Of a DNA stretch of 57,315 bases, positions 33,286-41,178 are shown one piece after another. Source of the stretch: an uncultured Prevotellaceae bacterium (lineage in GTDB: Bacteria; Bacteroidota; Bacteroidia; Bacteroidales; Bacteroidaceae). The stretch lies in NCBI GenBank assembly GCA_900315745.1, contig ONAG01000031.1, forward strand, positions 1 through 57,315, in the 5' to 3' direction. The notes beneath the pieces were generated by a model that searched no databases, was not told where the DNA came from, and was given only the letters and a program-made list of their open reading frames with translations. The translations under genes and the position numbers were made by a program. The first letter of the stretch is position 1. Every line of letters begins with the position of its first letter.

Positions 33286-33660
33286 TCAATGTATCACCCT
33301 CACCAGGAGGTTGTGTTCCCTGGCGCGCCGAATCATATCGAGCGTGCCACGGTTGGCCACGCCATAGAGAGGGAATGCGATGAGCGCATCCGCATTCTGT
33401 GCCATCTGCTCGTTGCGTACCGGGCCGGCGGACTTGCCGAGCCCCTCCCAGTCCGCAGGGTATCGCTCCACCTTGAGACGGTGTCTCCATGCGTATCGCT
33501 CACCGAGGGCGTCAGCCCCCTGCGCACATCCGCTGACGATGACCACCCTGCAGTCAGGGTCGCTGAGTTTGTTGGCGAGGATAGCGTCACATTTTGCCAC
33601 CATCTTTCTGTAGTTGCAGTAATAGCGCGAGCCGGCTATTATCACGCGGAAGGTTTTCAT
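33286..33660 (-). CDS. DUF2493/YspA-like SLOG protein
   Basis: 124 aa. The beginning FRVIIAGSRYYCNYRKM has the GSR nucleotide-binding turn, and VVIVSGCAQGADALGERYA supplies the second conserved loop (SGxAxGAD). A later GPVRNEQMAQNADALIAF completes the Rossmann-like SLOG fold. SLOG proteins bind nucleotides or nucleotide-derived ligands. The long N-terminal extension to 33771 overlaps the neighbouring gene and is rejected. Confidence 0.8.
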   Translation of the reverse strand: MKTFRVIIAGSRYYCNYRKMVAKCDAILANKLSDPDCRVVIVSGCAQGADALGERYAWRHRLKVERYPADWEGLGKSAGPVRNEQMAQNADALIAFPLYGVANRGTLDMIRRAREHNLLVRVIH

Positions 33661-33697
33661 TATGCCATTATGTTTGGTAATCAAAAGCGTGTTGGGG

Positions 33698-33961
33698 TCA
33701 TGGGGAAGGGATGGCGTCTTTGACGTATTCATCGTACTCTTTCGGTGAGAGGAACCACCATCTTTGGCCATAATCCTCAGCGAGGATTTGTCCGCTCCCC
33801 ACGGAGTTGACCCATACTCCCTGGATTGTCGTCACTCCCTGTCTCAGCAGATAGACAGGCAGGTCGTGCTTGTTTTTGCTGACACCCCTGACACACGGCA
33901 GCCTGAAGATGTCGTGTGACAGTTTCTGTGGCAGGACTATTATTTGTCTGAAGCGAAGCAT
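33698..33961 (-). CDS. Hypothetical protein of the E3 operon
   Basis: 87 aa, soluble, with GVWVNSVGSGQILAEDYGQR and WWFLSPKEYDEYV near the end. It is 37 nt upstream of the SLOG gene and in the same orientation. No family recognised. Confidence 0.55.
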   Translation of the reverse strand: MLRFRQIIVLPQKLSHDIFRLPCVRGVSKNKHDLPVYLLRQGVTTIQGVWVNSVGSGQILAEDYGQRWWFLSPKEYDEYVKDAIPSP

Positions 33962-34008
33962 ATCAGAGGGAATTAGGGTGGGGGAGTGGTTGGCTCCCCA
34001 TGGCCTTT

Positions 34009-34476
34009 TCAGATGTGGTAGTCGAGCATGGCGCCGATATAGAGCGTGGTGCAGTCCCCGCAGGCGACGTCCTTGATGAATTGGTTAAGGCTCATCAGTT
34101 CGTTCTCGTAGTAGAAGAGAGCGTTGTTGCCCAGATAGTTCTCGATGGAATGCTCCAGATTGTAGGTTTCCATCCAGTTCGTGATGTTGTCCTCATTCAG
34201 TGCGTTTGCGTAGTCCCGGATGGTGTTTATCATCCGTCTGAGGATGAGCCTGACGTTGTCACGGTTGACGGTCACCGAGCGGTTGTCCCGGTTCACCGTG
34301 AACAGCTCGGAGGGAGTGGCGTTCACGAAGCCGTTGAAGCCGTCCTCGTCCTCCCGTTCGTCACCCACCCAGTCGATGCCAAACTTTCCATAGTCATAGT
34401 CTGCGATGTCGTAGTTGGAGAGGTGGTCATCCTTCTCCATCTTTTGTTTACTGACCTGAAAGATTGTTGAATGCAT
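34009..34476 (-). CDS. Hypothetical acidic protein, first gene of the E3 operon
   Basis: 155 aa. It has an acidic N-terminal half (YDIADYDYGKFGIDWVGDER) and a helical remainder (LRRMINTIRDYANALNEDN). It has no signal peptide. Its ATG sits at the inner end of repeat copy E3, as for the first genes of the E1 and E2 operons. Function unknown. Confidence 0.65.
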   Translation of the reverse strand: MHSTIFQVSKQKMEKDDHLSNYDIADYDYGKFGIDWVGDEREDEDGFNGFVNATPSELFTVNRDNRSVTVNRDNVRLILRRMINTIRDYANALNEDNITNWMETYNLEHSIENYLGNNALFYYENELMSLNQFIKDVACGDCTTLYIGAMLDYHI

Positions 34477-34709
34477 ATCGTTTTCTTTTTCTCCCTTTCG
34501 CAGCTTGCTGCTTTGCAGCTTCCGCGTCCCGGGTTGTTATTACGCCGCGTGTCGGAGATGGCATGGAGTGCAGGACAGTCGGAAGGTTCGCGGGTTTGTT
34601 GTCTGCCTCCGGCAGCCGATAGGGAAAGAAGAAACCCGTGAAAGCCGATGTCGGAAGCGAGATGCCTTCTAATTTTGCGAAGTAATAACACCCACGGACG
34701 TGAAGGTGT
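34477..34709 (-). repeat. Dispersed leader repeat, copy E3
   Basis: Third copy of the element at 1581-1830. The terminal hairpin pairs ACACC (34688-34692) with GGTGT (34705-34709), with an inner stem CAC/GTG around GGAC. Small indels relative to E1 and E2 shift the reading frame inside the element, which argues against coding. It separates the operon starting at 34476 from an upstream minus-strand operon. Confidence 0.75.
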
Positions 34710-34762
34710 CAAGGCGCTTTCCCACGGTGGCTGTTTCGCCGTTATCAGGACATGGTCCTTTT

Positions 34763-35170
34763 TCAGAGGTTGATCTTGAAGATACCCGAATACTCATCAT
34801 ACCACACCAGGTTATGCTCCATGCAGACTTTCCAGATCAGGTCACAGTCATGTTTGTCGGTTCTCAGCTCCTTCGCAAGCAGGTTCAGCAGTCGCTCCTT
34901 ACTGTCATATTGGCCAACCTTGGGGTGGTAGGACCTGGAGATGTTGGAGAGGGCCTGCCGGATTTCTTTTACTCCAAATCTTGTCAGTGGCATGACCATG
35001 CATTCCGGGCAGATGGCGTTTCCTTTCTGGAAGTTCACGTTCCAGCCATGTTGTTCCGCCATTATCATGGCCTGGTCTGGAGTCTTGAATACATGTCTCT
35101 TGTCGAGATTAAACTCACGGTTGCAGTTGTCGCATATCAGCGTGCAAGCTGTCAGTACAGGATTTATCAT
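34763..35170 (-). CDS. Zinc-ribbon protein with C-terminal helical domain
   Basis: 135 aa from MINPVLTACT. Cys pairs CDNC (about 14-17) and CPEC (about 53-56) form a likely zinc site. Residues 58-135 add a helical domain (FGVKEIRQALSNISRSY). The first ~58 residues are paralogous to the protein at 35263-35448. The start was set by that similarity; the longer frame to 35296 overlaps the neighbour. Confidence 0.65.
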   Translation of the reverse strand: MINPVLTACTLICDNCNREFNLDKRHVFKTPDQAMIMAEQHGWNVNFQKGNAICPECMVMPLTRFGVKEIRQALSNISRSYHPKVGQYDSKERLLNLLAKELRTDKHDCDLIWKVCMEHNLVWYDEYSGIFKINL

Positions 35171-35262
35171 AGTTGAGTGTTTTGTTGTTGCTTTTTGAAA
35201 GTCTTTTGAAAGGGATATGCTGCCTGTGGTGAAGACAGAGACGGATGCATCGTCAGCTGGTC

Positions 35263-35448
35263 TTAGCGGGTTTTCTTGTCTTTGCAGCGCGGACAATAGT
35301 CATGTTCTTCGGCATGGAGCCAGCCAAGGACCGAGGCCCTGGCCCTGGCTTCCTCGACGGAACCGAAGACATTGTGGCCATTGAAGTAGAACGAGGCGTG
35401 GCATCTGTCGCAGGAGAGCGTGCAGGCGGAGGGGACAGGGTGCATCAT
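35263..35448 (-). CDS. Small zinc-ribbon protein
   Basis: 61 aa from MMHPVPSACTLSCDRCHASF. CDRC and CPRC pairs give a four-Cys site. Shared pattern with the next gene downstream: (M/I)xPVxxACTLxCDxCxxxF, VF, A, A, GW, CPxC. This one lacks the C-terminal helical domain. Tandem duplication with later divergence is the simplest reading. Confidence 0.65.
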   Translation of the reverse strand: MMHPVPSACTLSCDRCHASFYFNGHNVFGSVEEARARASVLGWLHAEEHDYCPRCKDKKTR

Positions 35449-35452
35449 GGCT

Positions 35453-35911
35453 TCATTGTTTTTTGATGCCTCGGTCTTCGTTGGCCACCTTGCAGTATCC
35501 CTTCCTCGCCAGTACTGTTCTGTATGTCTCTCCCACCAATAATGGAAGGAAAGCGTTGCTGATGACCAGTTCCATCTTTTCAGAAGGACCATTGTGCTTC
35601 ATCTCCTTGATGATGGCATCCTTGGCGCAACCGTTCATTTCTACCGGCAGTTTCTTGTCCATGAGAGGTTGTATGACATCCTTGGCATCCCGTTTCTCAA
35701 ACTGCTTGACTTTTCGTTTCAGTGACTTCATGTCAAGAGTGACGATCATGTCCTTGCTCTCATTGAAGAGGGAATCCACGTCCATGCCGTTGCGGATGCG
35801 AGCTTCCAGCAGGTTTTGCATCTCCTCACTCAAGAATATGATGGTGATCATCTCAGCAATTGTGATCTGATTTTTCTTCAGCATGTATGTGAAGATCCAG
35901 TGTAGTTCCAT
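35453..35911 (-). CDS. Hypothetical helical protein
   Basis: 152 aa, entirely helical in appearance (LKRKVKQFEKRDAKDVIQPL). It has no signal peptide. It sits 4 nt upstream of the small zinc-ribbon gene, so they are surely cotranscribed. No family recognised. Confidence 0.6.
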   Translation of the reverse strand: MELHWIFTYMLKKNQITIAEMITIIFLSEEMQNLLEARIRNGMDVDSLFNESKDMIVTLDMKSLKRKVKQFEKRDAKDVIQPLMDKKLPVEMNGCAKDAIIKEMKHNGPSEKMELVISNAFLPLLVGETYRTVLARKGYCKVANEDRGIKKQ

Positions 35912-35916
35912 TTCTT

Positions 35917-36075
35917 TCAGTTTTTGTTGGTTGGATTGAAAAGATGGCTGATCTCGCTGTTCAGGTCAGCCGATAGTTGTACCAGTTCCTCCATGTCTTT
36001 AAGGATCATCTGCCGGTAGTAGCCGATTTCCAGCCGCACCCGTCCGTCCTCGAGCTTGAATGTCCTGACTCTCAT
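35917..36075 (-). CDS. 52-residue hypothetical protein
   Basis: Begins MRVRTFKLEDGRVRLEIGYY and ends with an acidic helix (MEELVQLSADLNSEISHLF). Its ATG overlaps the stop of the 36072 gene by 4 nt, which sets the start. No family recognised. Confidence 0.6.
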   Translation of the reverse strand: MRVRTFKLEDGRVRLEIGYYRQMILKDMEELVQLSADLNSEISHLFNPTNKN

Positions 36076-36428
36076 AGATTGGCCCCTTTCCATCCCAGCC
36101 TGAGGTAGTTGCCGGTAAAGTCGAAATAGCGGTGCTGCAGCAAGTGGATGGAGCTGGCGCAGAATTCCATAGCGTCGCCGTTGCTGTCGTAGACGCAAAA
36201 CCTGTATTCACCTCCCTCCTTGCCTTTGATGGCCATCCCCTCGCAAGGCAGGGAGAATTCAGTGATTGTCTTGTTGGAGATGAAGACAGGCTCGATCTCA
36301 TCATAGTAGAACAAATCCCCGTCTTTGGTTGATATCTGGAAATCATCCATGGCAGCGATCTGCACGGGCCAGAAGCATTTGTGCTTGATATATACCCAGT
36401 CTCCGACATGGAGATTGTAGGGTGTCAT
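36072..36428 (-). CDS. Hypothetical small beta-rich protein
   Basis: 118 aa from MTPYNLHVGDWVYIKHKCF. The start GDWVYI...PVQIAAMDD resembles an SH3-like or KOW-like beta barrel seen in short proteins of Bacteroidales mobile elements. An alternative start lies eight codons upstream. Coupled to the 35917 gene by a 4-nt overlap. Confidence 0.6.
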   Translation of the reverse strand: MTPYNLHVGDWVYIKHKCFWPVQIAAMDDFQISTKDGDLFYYDEIEPVFISNKTITEFSLPCEGMAIKGKEGGEYRFCVYDSNGDAMEFCASSIHLLQHRYFDFTGNYLRLGWKGANL

Positions 36429-36479
36429 TTTAGAAGTATGGTTTGGAGTCATTTGTTTACGGTATTTTTGTTTGTTGTG

Positions 36480-37337
36480 TCAGATAAGTTGGATGTCATC
36501 CGTCTTTTCCAGTTTCAGGATAAACACAGGGGTGTTAGGCGGAGCACCCCACTGCGGATTTCCAATTCCCACGCTGATGCCAACCAGCCTGACAAAGAGG
36601 GGAGTGTTGGTGTAACCCCGTCGGAAGCATACATGGGTGAATCTTTTGGCTATGATGGCACCCTCGCTGATGAGTGTTTCTATCGCGAGTCCATTCTTGT
36701 TCCAGTATATCAAGGTATCGTCGGAGATGTTGGTGGATTTGCAGCCCAGGTTGTCAGGATGCTTTGGATTAAGCATGAAGAACCTTTTTGTCCAATACGG
36801 CTTGATTTCACGGTACTCCTCCGTCTTGTTCCCGTCGTGGACCATGTCATAGTATCGTCCGATGAGATTGAGGTTGAGGACGAGGAAGTCATCATGGGAT
36901 TTGGCATCCAGCGCATTCAGGTACCGGAGAAGTTCCGAGGTGTTCGACACCACCTTGTCGAAGAGCTTGTACATCAGTTCAGCCTCCTGCGGCTGGGTCA
37001 TCAGCACGACGACCTTCTTGCCGTGTCCCTTCATCCAGCCCGCCTCGGTGTGGGCCGACCGGCCGCAAGGAAGCAGCAGGACACAGATGTCCGCGTCCTT
37101 CATGGCGTTGAAGTCCCGTGTGAATCCTTCCTCGGCACAAGGGCTGACAAGGGCCGTCTTGTACTCATCGACGTCCCAGTCTTTCCAGTTCGGGTCTATC
37201 TCAGCCCAGCTGAATCCCACCTGTACGTCGTCAGGATGCTTGAAGTCGTAGACCTGGTGCCCCTTTTCCCGTATCAGGTTGACCACCTGCTGCTGGAGAT
37301 CATTCCTCCAGCTGCTTGCCACATAGATTTTTGCCAT
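36480..37337 (-). CDS. Nucleoside 2-deoxyribosyltransferase-like and ASCH-like fusion
   Basis: 285 aa. Residues 1-125 follow the nucleoside 2-deoxyribosyltransferase/SLOG pattern: KIYVASSWRN, GHQVYDF, DFNAMKDADICVLLLPCG and RSAHTEAGW with the catalytic-type Glu98. Residues 150-285 look like an ASCH-like domain (KTEEYREIKPYWTKRF), a fold that binds RNA or modified nucleosides. The combination suggests processing of a nucleotide or nucleoside ligand. It is the first gene of its operon; the leader (37338-37727) holds three tiny ORFs. Confidence 0.75.
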   Translation of the reverse strand: MAKIYVASSWRNDLQQQVVNLIREKGHQVYDFKHPDDVQVGFSWAEIDPNWKDWDVDEYKTALVSPCAEEGFTRDFNAMKDADICVLLLPCGRSAHTEAGWMKGHGKKVVVLMTQPQEAELMYKLFDKVVSNTSELLRYLNALDAKSHDDFLVLNLNLIGRYYDMVHDGNKTEEYREIKPYWTKRFFMLNPKHPDNLGCKSTNISDDTLIYWNKNGLAIETLISEGAIIAKRFTHVCFRRGYTNTPLFVRLVGISVGIGNPQWGAPPNTPVFILKLEKTDDIQLI

Positions 37338-37763
37338 AGTCCAGTCGTTTTAGGTTGTCAGCCGACGGGACATGGATAAAGAAGTCTTGGATGCTCATGA
37401 TGTCGGTAACATTAAGATAAACCGACTCTCGGGTGAAGAATATGATGGGGTGTCGCCATGCCTGCAAAATGGCACGGCAATAGCTTTCCCACCATCATCG
37501 TGGCGTGATGCTCCAGTTAATAGCGAATAATAAGGATGGACCCGTCTGAACAGGCGGTATCTTCCAGAGTTTGGAGTCATTTTTTTACCAGGAAAAGAGA
37601 GTCTGAATGAAGATAATTACTAATCCGGCTGTTTCCAGCAACCGAACTGTCAAGAGGTTTGAGGGAGCATACACTCCCCAGGGAGTCATGGTTGCCAACT
37701 GGCATTGACGCAGTTGTTCAGTACTTGCGCATGCAAAAGTAATACATTTTATTGGAAAAGCAA
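37338..37763 (-). promoter_or_regulatory. Promoter and long leader of the deoxyribosyltransferase-ASCH operon
   Basis: On the minus strand TACTTTTG (37734-37741) lies 19 nt downstream of CTTG (37760-37763), a good promoter. The leader to 37337 is ~390 nt and contains short frames of 34 codons (MTPWGVYAPSNLL...), 61 codons (MTPNSGRYRLF...; 37395-37580) and 32 codons that overlaps the ATG of the main gene. The second and third overlap as ATGA. They may be leader peptides or chance. The 37742-37951 region beyond has no supported gene. Confidence 0.45.
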
Positions 37764-37951
37764 GGCTTTGGACAACAATTTTGACAATCCGGAGACTATA
37801 TCCATGTAGAAGAGGATGAATCTTCAGCCAGCTTTTGCTTCTTCGATGTGTCGTATCGATGGAGGTGATGTCTATCAAGTCCTGGCCTGCCTTTACCCTG
37901 CTCCCGCAGAGCAAGGTGGCAGGTTTGGACTTTCAATCAATATGCCTGTCT

Positions 37952-38776
37952 TTAGACTTGATAGGTCAACGCGTCCGAAGGCCATCCTGTCACGTTGTGA
38001 CCGGTGTCAAGCCGCTGGATGGCTTTCATGTCATCATCACTCAGCGTGAAGTCAAAGAGATCGATGTTCTCCTGCATGCGCTCAATGTGGGTGGTCTTCG
38101 GGATGATGATGACCCCGTTCTGAACAAGGAACCGAAGTGCTACTTGTGCGGCAGTCTTGCCGTATTTCTCTCCGATGGTGACGAGTGTCTTGTTCTTGAC
38201 AATGCCGTGCCTGCCCTCGGCCAGCGGGCTCCATGCCTCCAAGGCCACGTCATAGGGCTTGAGGTATTCCATCATCTTCCGCTGCTGGTACAGCACATGT
38301 GTCTCGCACTGGTTGACTACAGGCATCACTTCTGCACCCTCAGCTATCCATGAGAAAGTGTTGGGATAGAAGTTTGACACGCCGATGGCACGGAAGACAC
38401 CTCTTTTGTACAACCTCTCCAGCGTCTGCCACATCACTTTGGAATTGCCCATCGGCCAGTGCAGGAGCATCAGGTCGACATAGTCAAGACCGAGCTCCTT
38501 CATGGAATGGTCTATTGAACGAAATGTCTGGTCGTGCGTGTAGCAGCTATCGCAAATCTTTGTCGTGATGAAAAGGCTCTCACGTGGAACGCCACAAGCA
38601 CGGACGGCATCACCCACCCCCTGCTCATTATCGTAATAAGCGGCCGTGTCTATGCTCCTATAGCCTGTGGCAATGGCTTCCTCCACCACTTTCTGCGTCT
38701 TCCGTTCAGAGATGTTATAGACTCCTAGACCCACCATCGGCATTGAGATGCCATTGTTCAATGTCTTGTATTCCAT
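37952..38776 (-). CDS. Aldo/keto reductase
   Basis: 274 aa. The AKR core is intact: GLGVYNI, GYRSIDTAAYYDNEQGVG (Asp and Tyr of the tetrad), ITTKICD (Lys) and LLHWPMG (His), then GVSNFY and IPKTTHIERM for NADPH binding. It reduces carbonyls in the cytoplasm; substrate unknown. The nearest neighbour in the same direction is an ICMT-like methyltransferase gene 32 nt upstream. Confidence 0.9.
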   Translation of the reverse strand: MEYKTLNNGISMPMVGLGVYNISERKTQKVVEEAIATGYRSIDTAAYYDNEQGVGDAVRACGVPRESLFITTKICDSCYTHDQTFRSIDHSMKELGLDYVDLMLLHWPMGNSKVMWQTLERLYKRGVFRAIGVSNFYPNTFSWIAEGAEVMPVVNQCETHVLYQQRKMMEYLKPYDVALEAWSPLAEGRHGIVKNKTLVTIGEKYGKTAAQVALRFLVQNGVIIIPKTTHIERMQENIDLFDFTLSDDDMKAIQRLDTGHNVTGWPSDALTYQV

Positions 38777-38808
38777 ATTTGTCTTTTTGTGATTCTAACA
38801 ATTTGAAC

Positions 38809-39480
38809 TTACCACAAGAAAGGAATCATTTTGTATCTCACTTTCTTCTTATAGTCTTGATAACCTTCCAGTCCTTTTTCCAACACTTCCTCTTCATTGG
38901 CGATGCGCTTGGCAATCACGGGTATGTATCCCAGCATGATTAGGAAAGATATGGGAGATCCCAGCACCAATGGCATCGTCAGAAACATCACTGTCGTGGC
39001 CATATACATAGGATGCCTGACAATACCATACAGTCCCGTGTCAATGACTTCTTGGTTGTCCTGAACTTCTACGGTGCGTGAGAGGTATGTGTTCTCGCGC
39101 ATGACCTCCACATACAGAAGATATGATGCGATAAAGAGGCCGGCAGCCATCCATACCATCCAGTTTGGCAGCACCCACCAGCAAAAGCGCCAATTCAGTC
39201 CGGCAAGCACAAAGGCAGTGACAAACAGCAAACCACTCATTGCCACGACACTCTTTTGCTCGGCTTCCTTTTCTTTGGCGTTAAGACGCTTTCTAAGCAA
39301 TTCCGGGTTCTTGGCCATCATCACAATACCGACAACGGCCATCGGGACGAACAAGATTCCCATCAACAGCCATCCCTGCCAGTAATGCAAAGAACCGGCA
39401 GGGAAGAACAGCAGGAGCCCAAGAACAATGACTCCGAGCAAGAACTTGGTGAGTGCTTTTATCAGCAAGTCTTTATCCAT
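38809..39480 (-). CDS. ICMT/PEMT-like membrane methyltransferase
   Basis: 223 aa. Hydrophobic segments at about 8-28, 38-54, 80-96, 104-122 and 160-185. The cofactor-binding signature GLYGIVRHPMYMA (about 150-162) and the late ANEEEVLEKGLEGY match isoprenylcysteine carboxyl methyltransferase-like proteins. In bacteria these methylate small molecules or lipids. It is followed by an aldo/keto reductase gene and preceded by a broken HxlR regulator. Confidence 0.8.
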   Translation of the reverse strand: MDKDLLIKALTKFLLGVIVLGLLLFFPAGSLHYWQGWLLMGILFVPMAVVGIVMMAKNPELLRKRLNAKEKEAEQKSVVAMSGLLFVTAFVLAGLNWRFCWWVLPNWMVWMAAGLFIASYLLYVEVMRENTYLSRTVEVQDNQEVIDTGLYGIVRHPMYMATTVMFLTMPLVLGSPISFLIMLGYIPVIAKRIANEEEVLEKGLEGYQDYKKKVRYKMIPFLW

Positions 39481-39542
39481 TGTCTATATATGCTGGTAGA
39501 ATCGTTTTCCTTTGCACATCCAATTGCCTCTTAGTAAGGTCA

Positions 39543-39710
39543 TCATGATGATATTGATTTTATCCTAGGCATCCGGCGGCGCAACTCGCTCGGGCGCTTG
39601 GGGCCGCTGAGCAACTCATAGACAATATATGGTTTCCACTTCCCTCCAATCACCTCGATGGCTATGCGGAAGCCGCAGTTGAGGTCTGTAGGTATTTTCT
39701 TGTTGTACAT
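39543..39710 (-). pseudogene. Truncated HxlR-family regulator
   Basis: 55 aa frame from ATG at 39708-39710. LNCGFRIAIEVIGGKWKPYI and LLSGPKRPSELRRRMPRI match the N-terminal winged-helix region of HxlR regulators (CPxxxALxxIGGKWKxxIL...FSELRRxIPxI). It then runs into unrelated residues and a stop, so roughly the last half is gone. HxlR genes often lie beside oxidoreductases, as here. Confidence 0.7.
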
Positions 39711-39753
39711 TCCGATTAGGTGATGATTCGTAAAAATGATGAAAAAAGGGGAA

Positions 39754-40323
39754 TTACATTTCAGGTAATTCAGACAGGTGTTTCATTGCTTGTCTCTTCG
39801 TGAAATCACTGTACTGAAATGGCTTCTTGTTCTCAAGATACCGCATGAAATAGTCCTTTGCCTCATTGTATCTATGCAGCCTTTGACAAACGACTCCAGC
39901 CATATAAACAGAATCGTTTATCAGTTGTTTGGCATACCGAAGCCCCTCTCCGTGCTCGCCGTATGCAATTTCATGAATGTCCTTATCGATGATTTTCGAG
40001 AAGTATTCAAATGACTTCTCAAGCTGGCCAACATAGTAGAGTGCACACGCATAAGTGTAAATGTTGAGGTCATCATCTGGCTCCAGGGTCATTGCACGCT
40101 CAGCGTATTGATATGCCAATCGGAATTTGGCAATGCCCTCAACATAAAGAGTTGCAGCCAACTGTTGAGATATAAAGTACTCATTGGGGTATCTGATGGC
40201 GTATCTTTTGAGCATTTTTATCATCCCGGTCCAGTTGGATTCACGCTTCAAGGAATCCAATTTTGACTGGAATCTCTTAGCGGCCATTGCCGACATGTAA
40301 CTGCTATCAGTGTCTGTCTTCAT
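39754..40323 (-). CDS. TPR-like protein
   Basis: 189 aa. Repeated helix pairs of the TPR type: NWTGMIKMLKRYAIRYPNEY, FRLAYQYAERAMTLEPDDD, TYACALYYVGQLEKSFEYFS and CQRLHRYNEAKDYFMRYLEN. No signal peptide. Such proteins mediate protein contacts. It is 33 nt downstream of the SUFU-like gene in the same orientation. Confidence 0.7.
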   Translation of the reverse strand: MKTDTDSSYMSAMAAKRFQSKLDSLKRESNWTGMIKMLKRYAIRYPNEYFISQQLAATLYVEGIAKFRLAYQYAERAMTLEPDDDLNIYTYACALYYVGQLEKSFEYFSKIIDKDIHEIAYGEHGEGLRYAKQLINDSVYMAGVVCQRLHRYNEAKDYFMRYLENKKPFQYSDFTKRQAMKHLSELPEM

Positions 40324-40356
40324 AGATAAAACGTTTTTTTCATGATGTCCCTTTCA

Positions 40357-41163
40357 TCACTTGCAGTAATTCTTCCGATGAACATTGATAATCATGTTGT
40401 CCTCTGCGTCCAATCTGTCCATCAGTTCATCAAAAGAATGTTCCAATTTGAACTCCAATTCCTCAGGGTACAAAGGGTATAGTTGGTAAAAGGCCACTTT
40501 CTTGCCGAACAGCCCTAATTTAAGCGGCTTCACCTCCTGCCCGTTTTTTCCTATAGAAGACATAAGTACACAGGAATTGAATCCCGTGTTTCCTGCCACT
40601 GGACTTCCGTCATCAGTCAACTGGACATCATGGCTTTCGCAAAGCCAGTCTTCTGCCCTTATAGGCAGGCGGGCGATGGTCTTCAGCATTCTGATCGGCC
40701 AGTAGTCTTCTTCCTTGTCTGATTCCAAATTCCAATCATTGGGAAGGAAGATGACGTATTCCGCCCTGTCGCATACATACGACCTCCACTCGTTGGGGAC
40801 ATTCATCTTATATGCTCCAGCGCCCATTGTGACGAGGGTGTAATAGGGCCGATCCTCTGTAGGCGGGACAATGACGATGTCGCAATGGATGTCGGGTGAG
40901 ACCATCTCATGACCCACTAAATCAGATTCTCCGTATTGCTGCTCAATGTAGTCGGAAACCTTATTCAATTCTTTTTCCGAGTAATAATATTGTGGAATAA
41001 CCTCTTTCTTGTCTTCTACCATGGATTCTGTGGTTTGAGCGCTTGCCAGTGTGACTAACGCGGTAATAAACAATATGTTGATGAAAATCTTCTGCTTAAC
41101 ATTAATATCCAATTTGTCTTTATGGTTCAATTCAAAAATCTGGGAAGTTATCATGGCAAGCAT
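40357..41163 (-). CDS. Suppressor-of-fused (SUFU)-domain protein with a probable export signal
   Basis: 268 aa. From about residue 80 the chain follows the bacterial SUFU pattern: GHEMVSPDIHCDIVIVPPTE, YYTLVTMGAGAYKMNVP, AEYVIFLPNDW, YWPIRMLKTIARLP and DWLCESHDVQ. Bacterial SUFU proteins are frequently immunity proteins or partners of polymorphic toxins. The N-terminus has KQKIFINILFITALVTLASA, a signal peptide preceded by ~22 residues; the real start is unclear. Export is unusual for this domain. Confidence 0.7.
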   Translation of the reverse strand: MLAMITSQIFELNHKDKLDINVKQKIFINILFITALVTLASAQTTESMVEDKKEVIPQYYYSEKELNKVSDYIEQQYGESDLVGHEMVSPDIHCDIVIVPPTEDRPYYTLVTMGAGAYKMNVPNEWRSYVCDRAEYVIFLPNDWNLESDKEEDYWPIRMLKTIARLPIRAEDWLCESHDVQLTDDGSPVAGNTGFNSCVLMSSIGKNGQEVKPLKLGLFGKKVAFYQLYPLYPEELEFKLEHSFDELMDRLDAEDNMIINVHRKNYCK

Positions 41164-41178
41164 ATTCGACGTATGGCT

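Noticed and set aside
34323-34712. Open frame of 129 codons across repeat E3
   Set aside because: It overlaps the first gene of the operon in another frame and is not kept in E1 and E2.
37585-37914. 109-codon minus-strand frame upstream of the promoter at 37734
   Set aside because: It runs through the promoter and beyond the predicted transcription start; only its last 34 codons fall within the transcript and are described with the leader.
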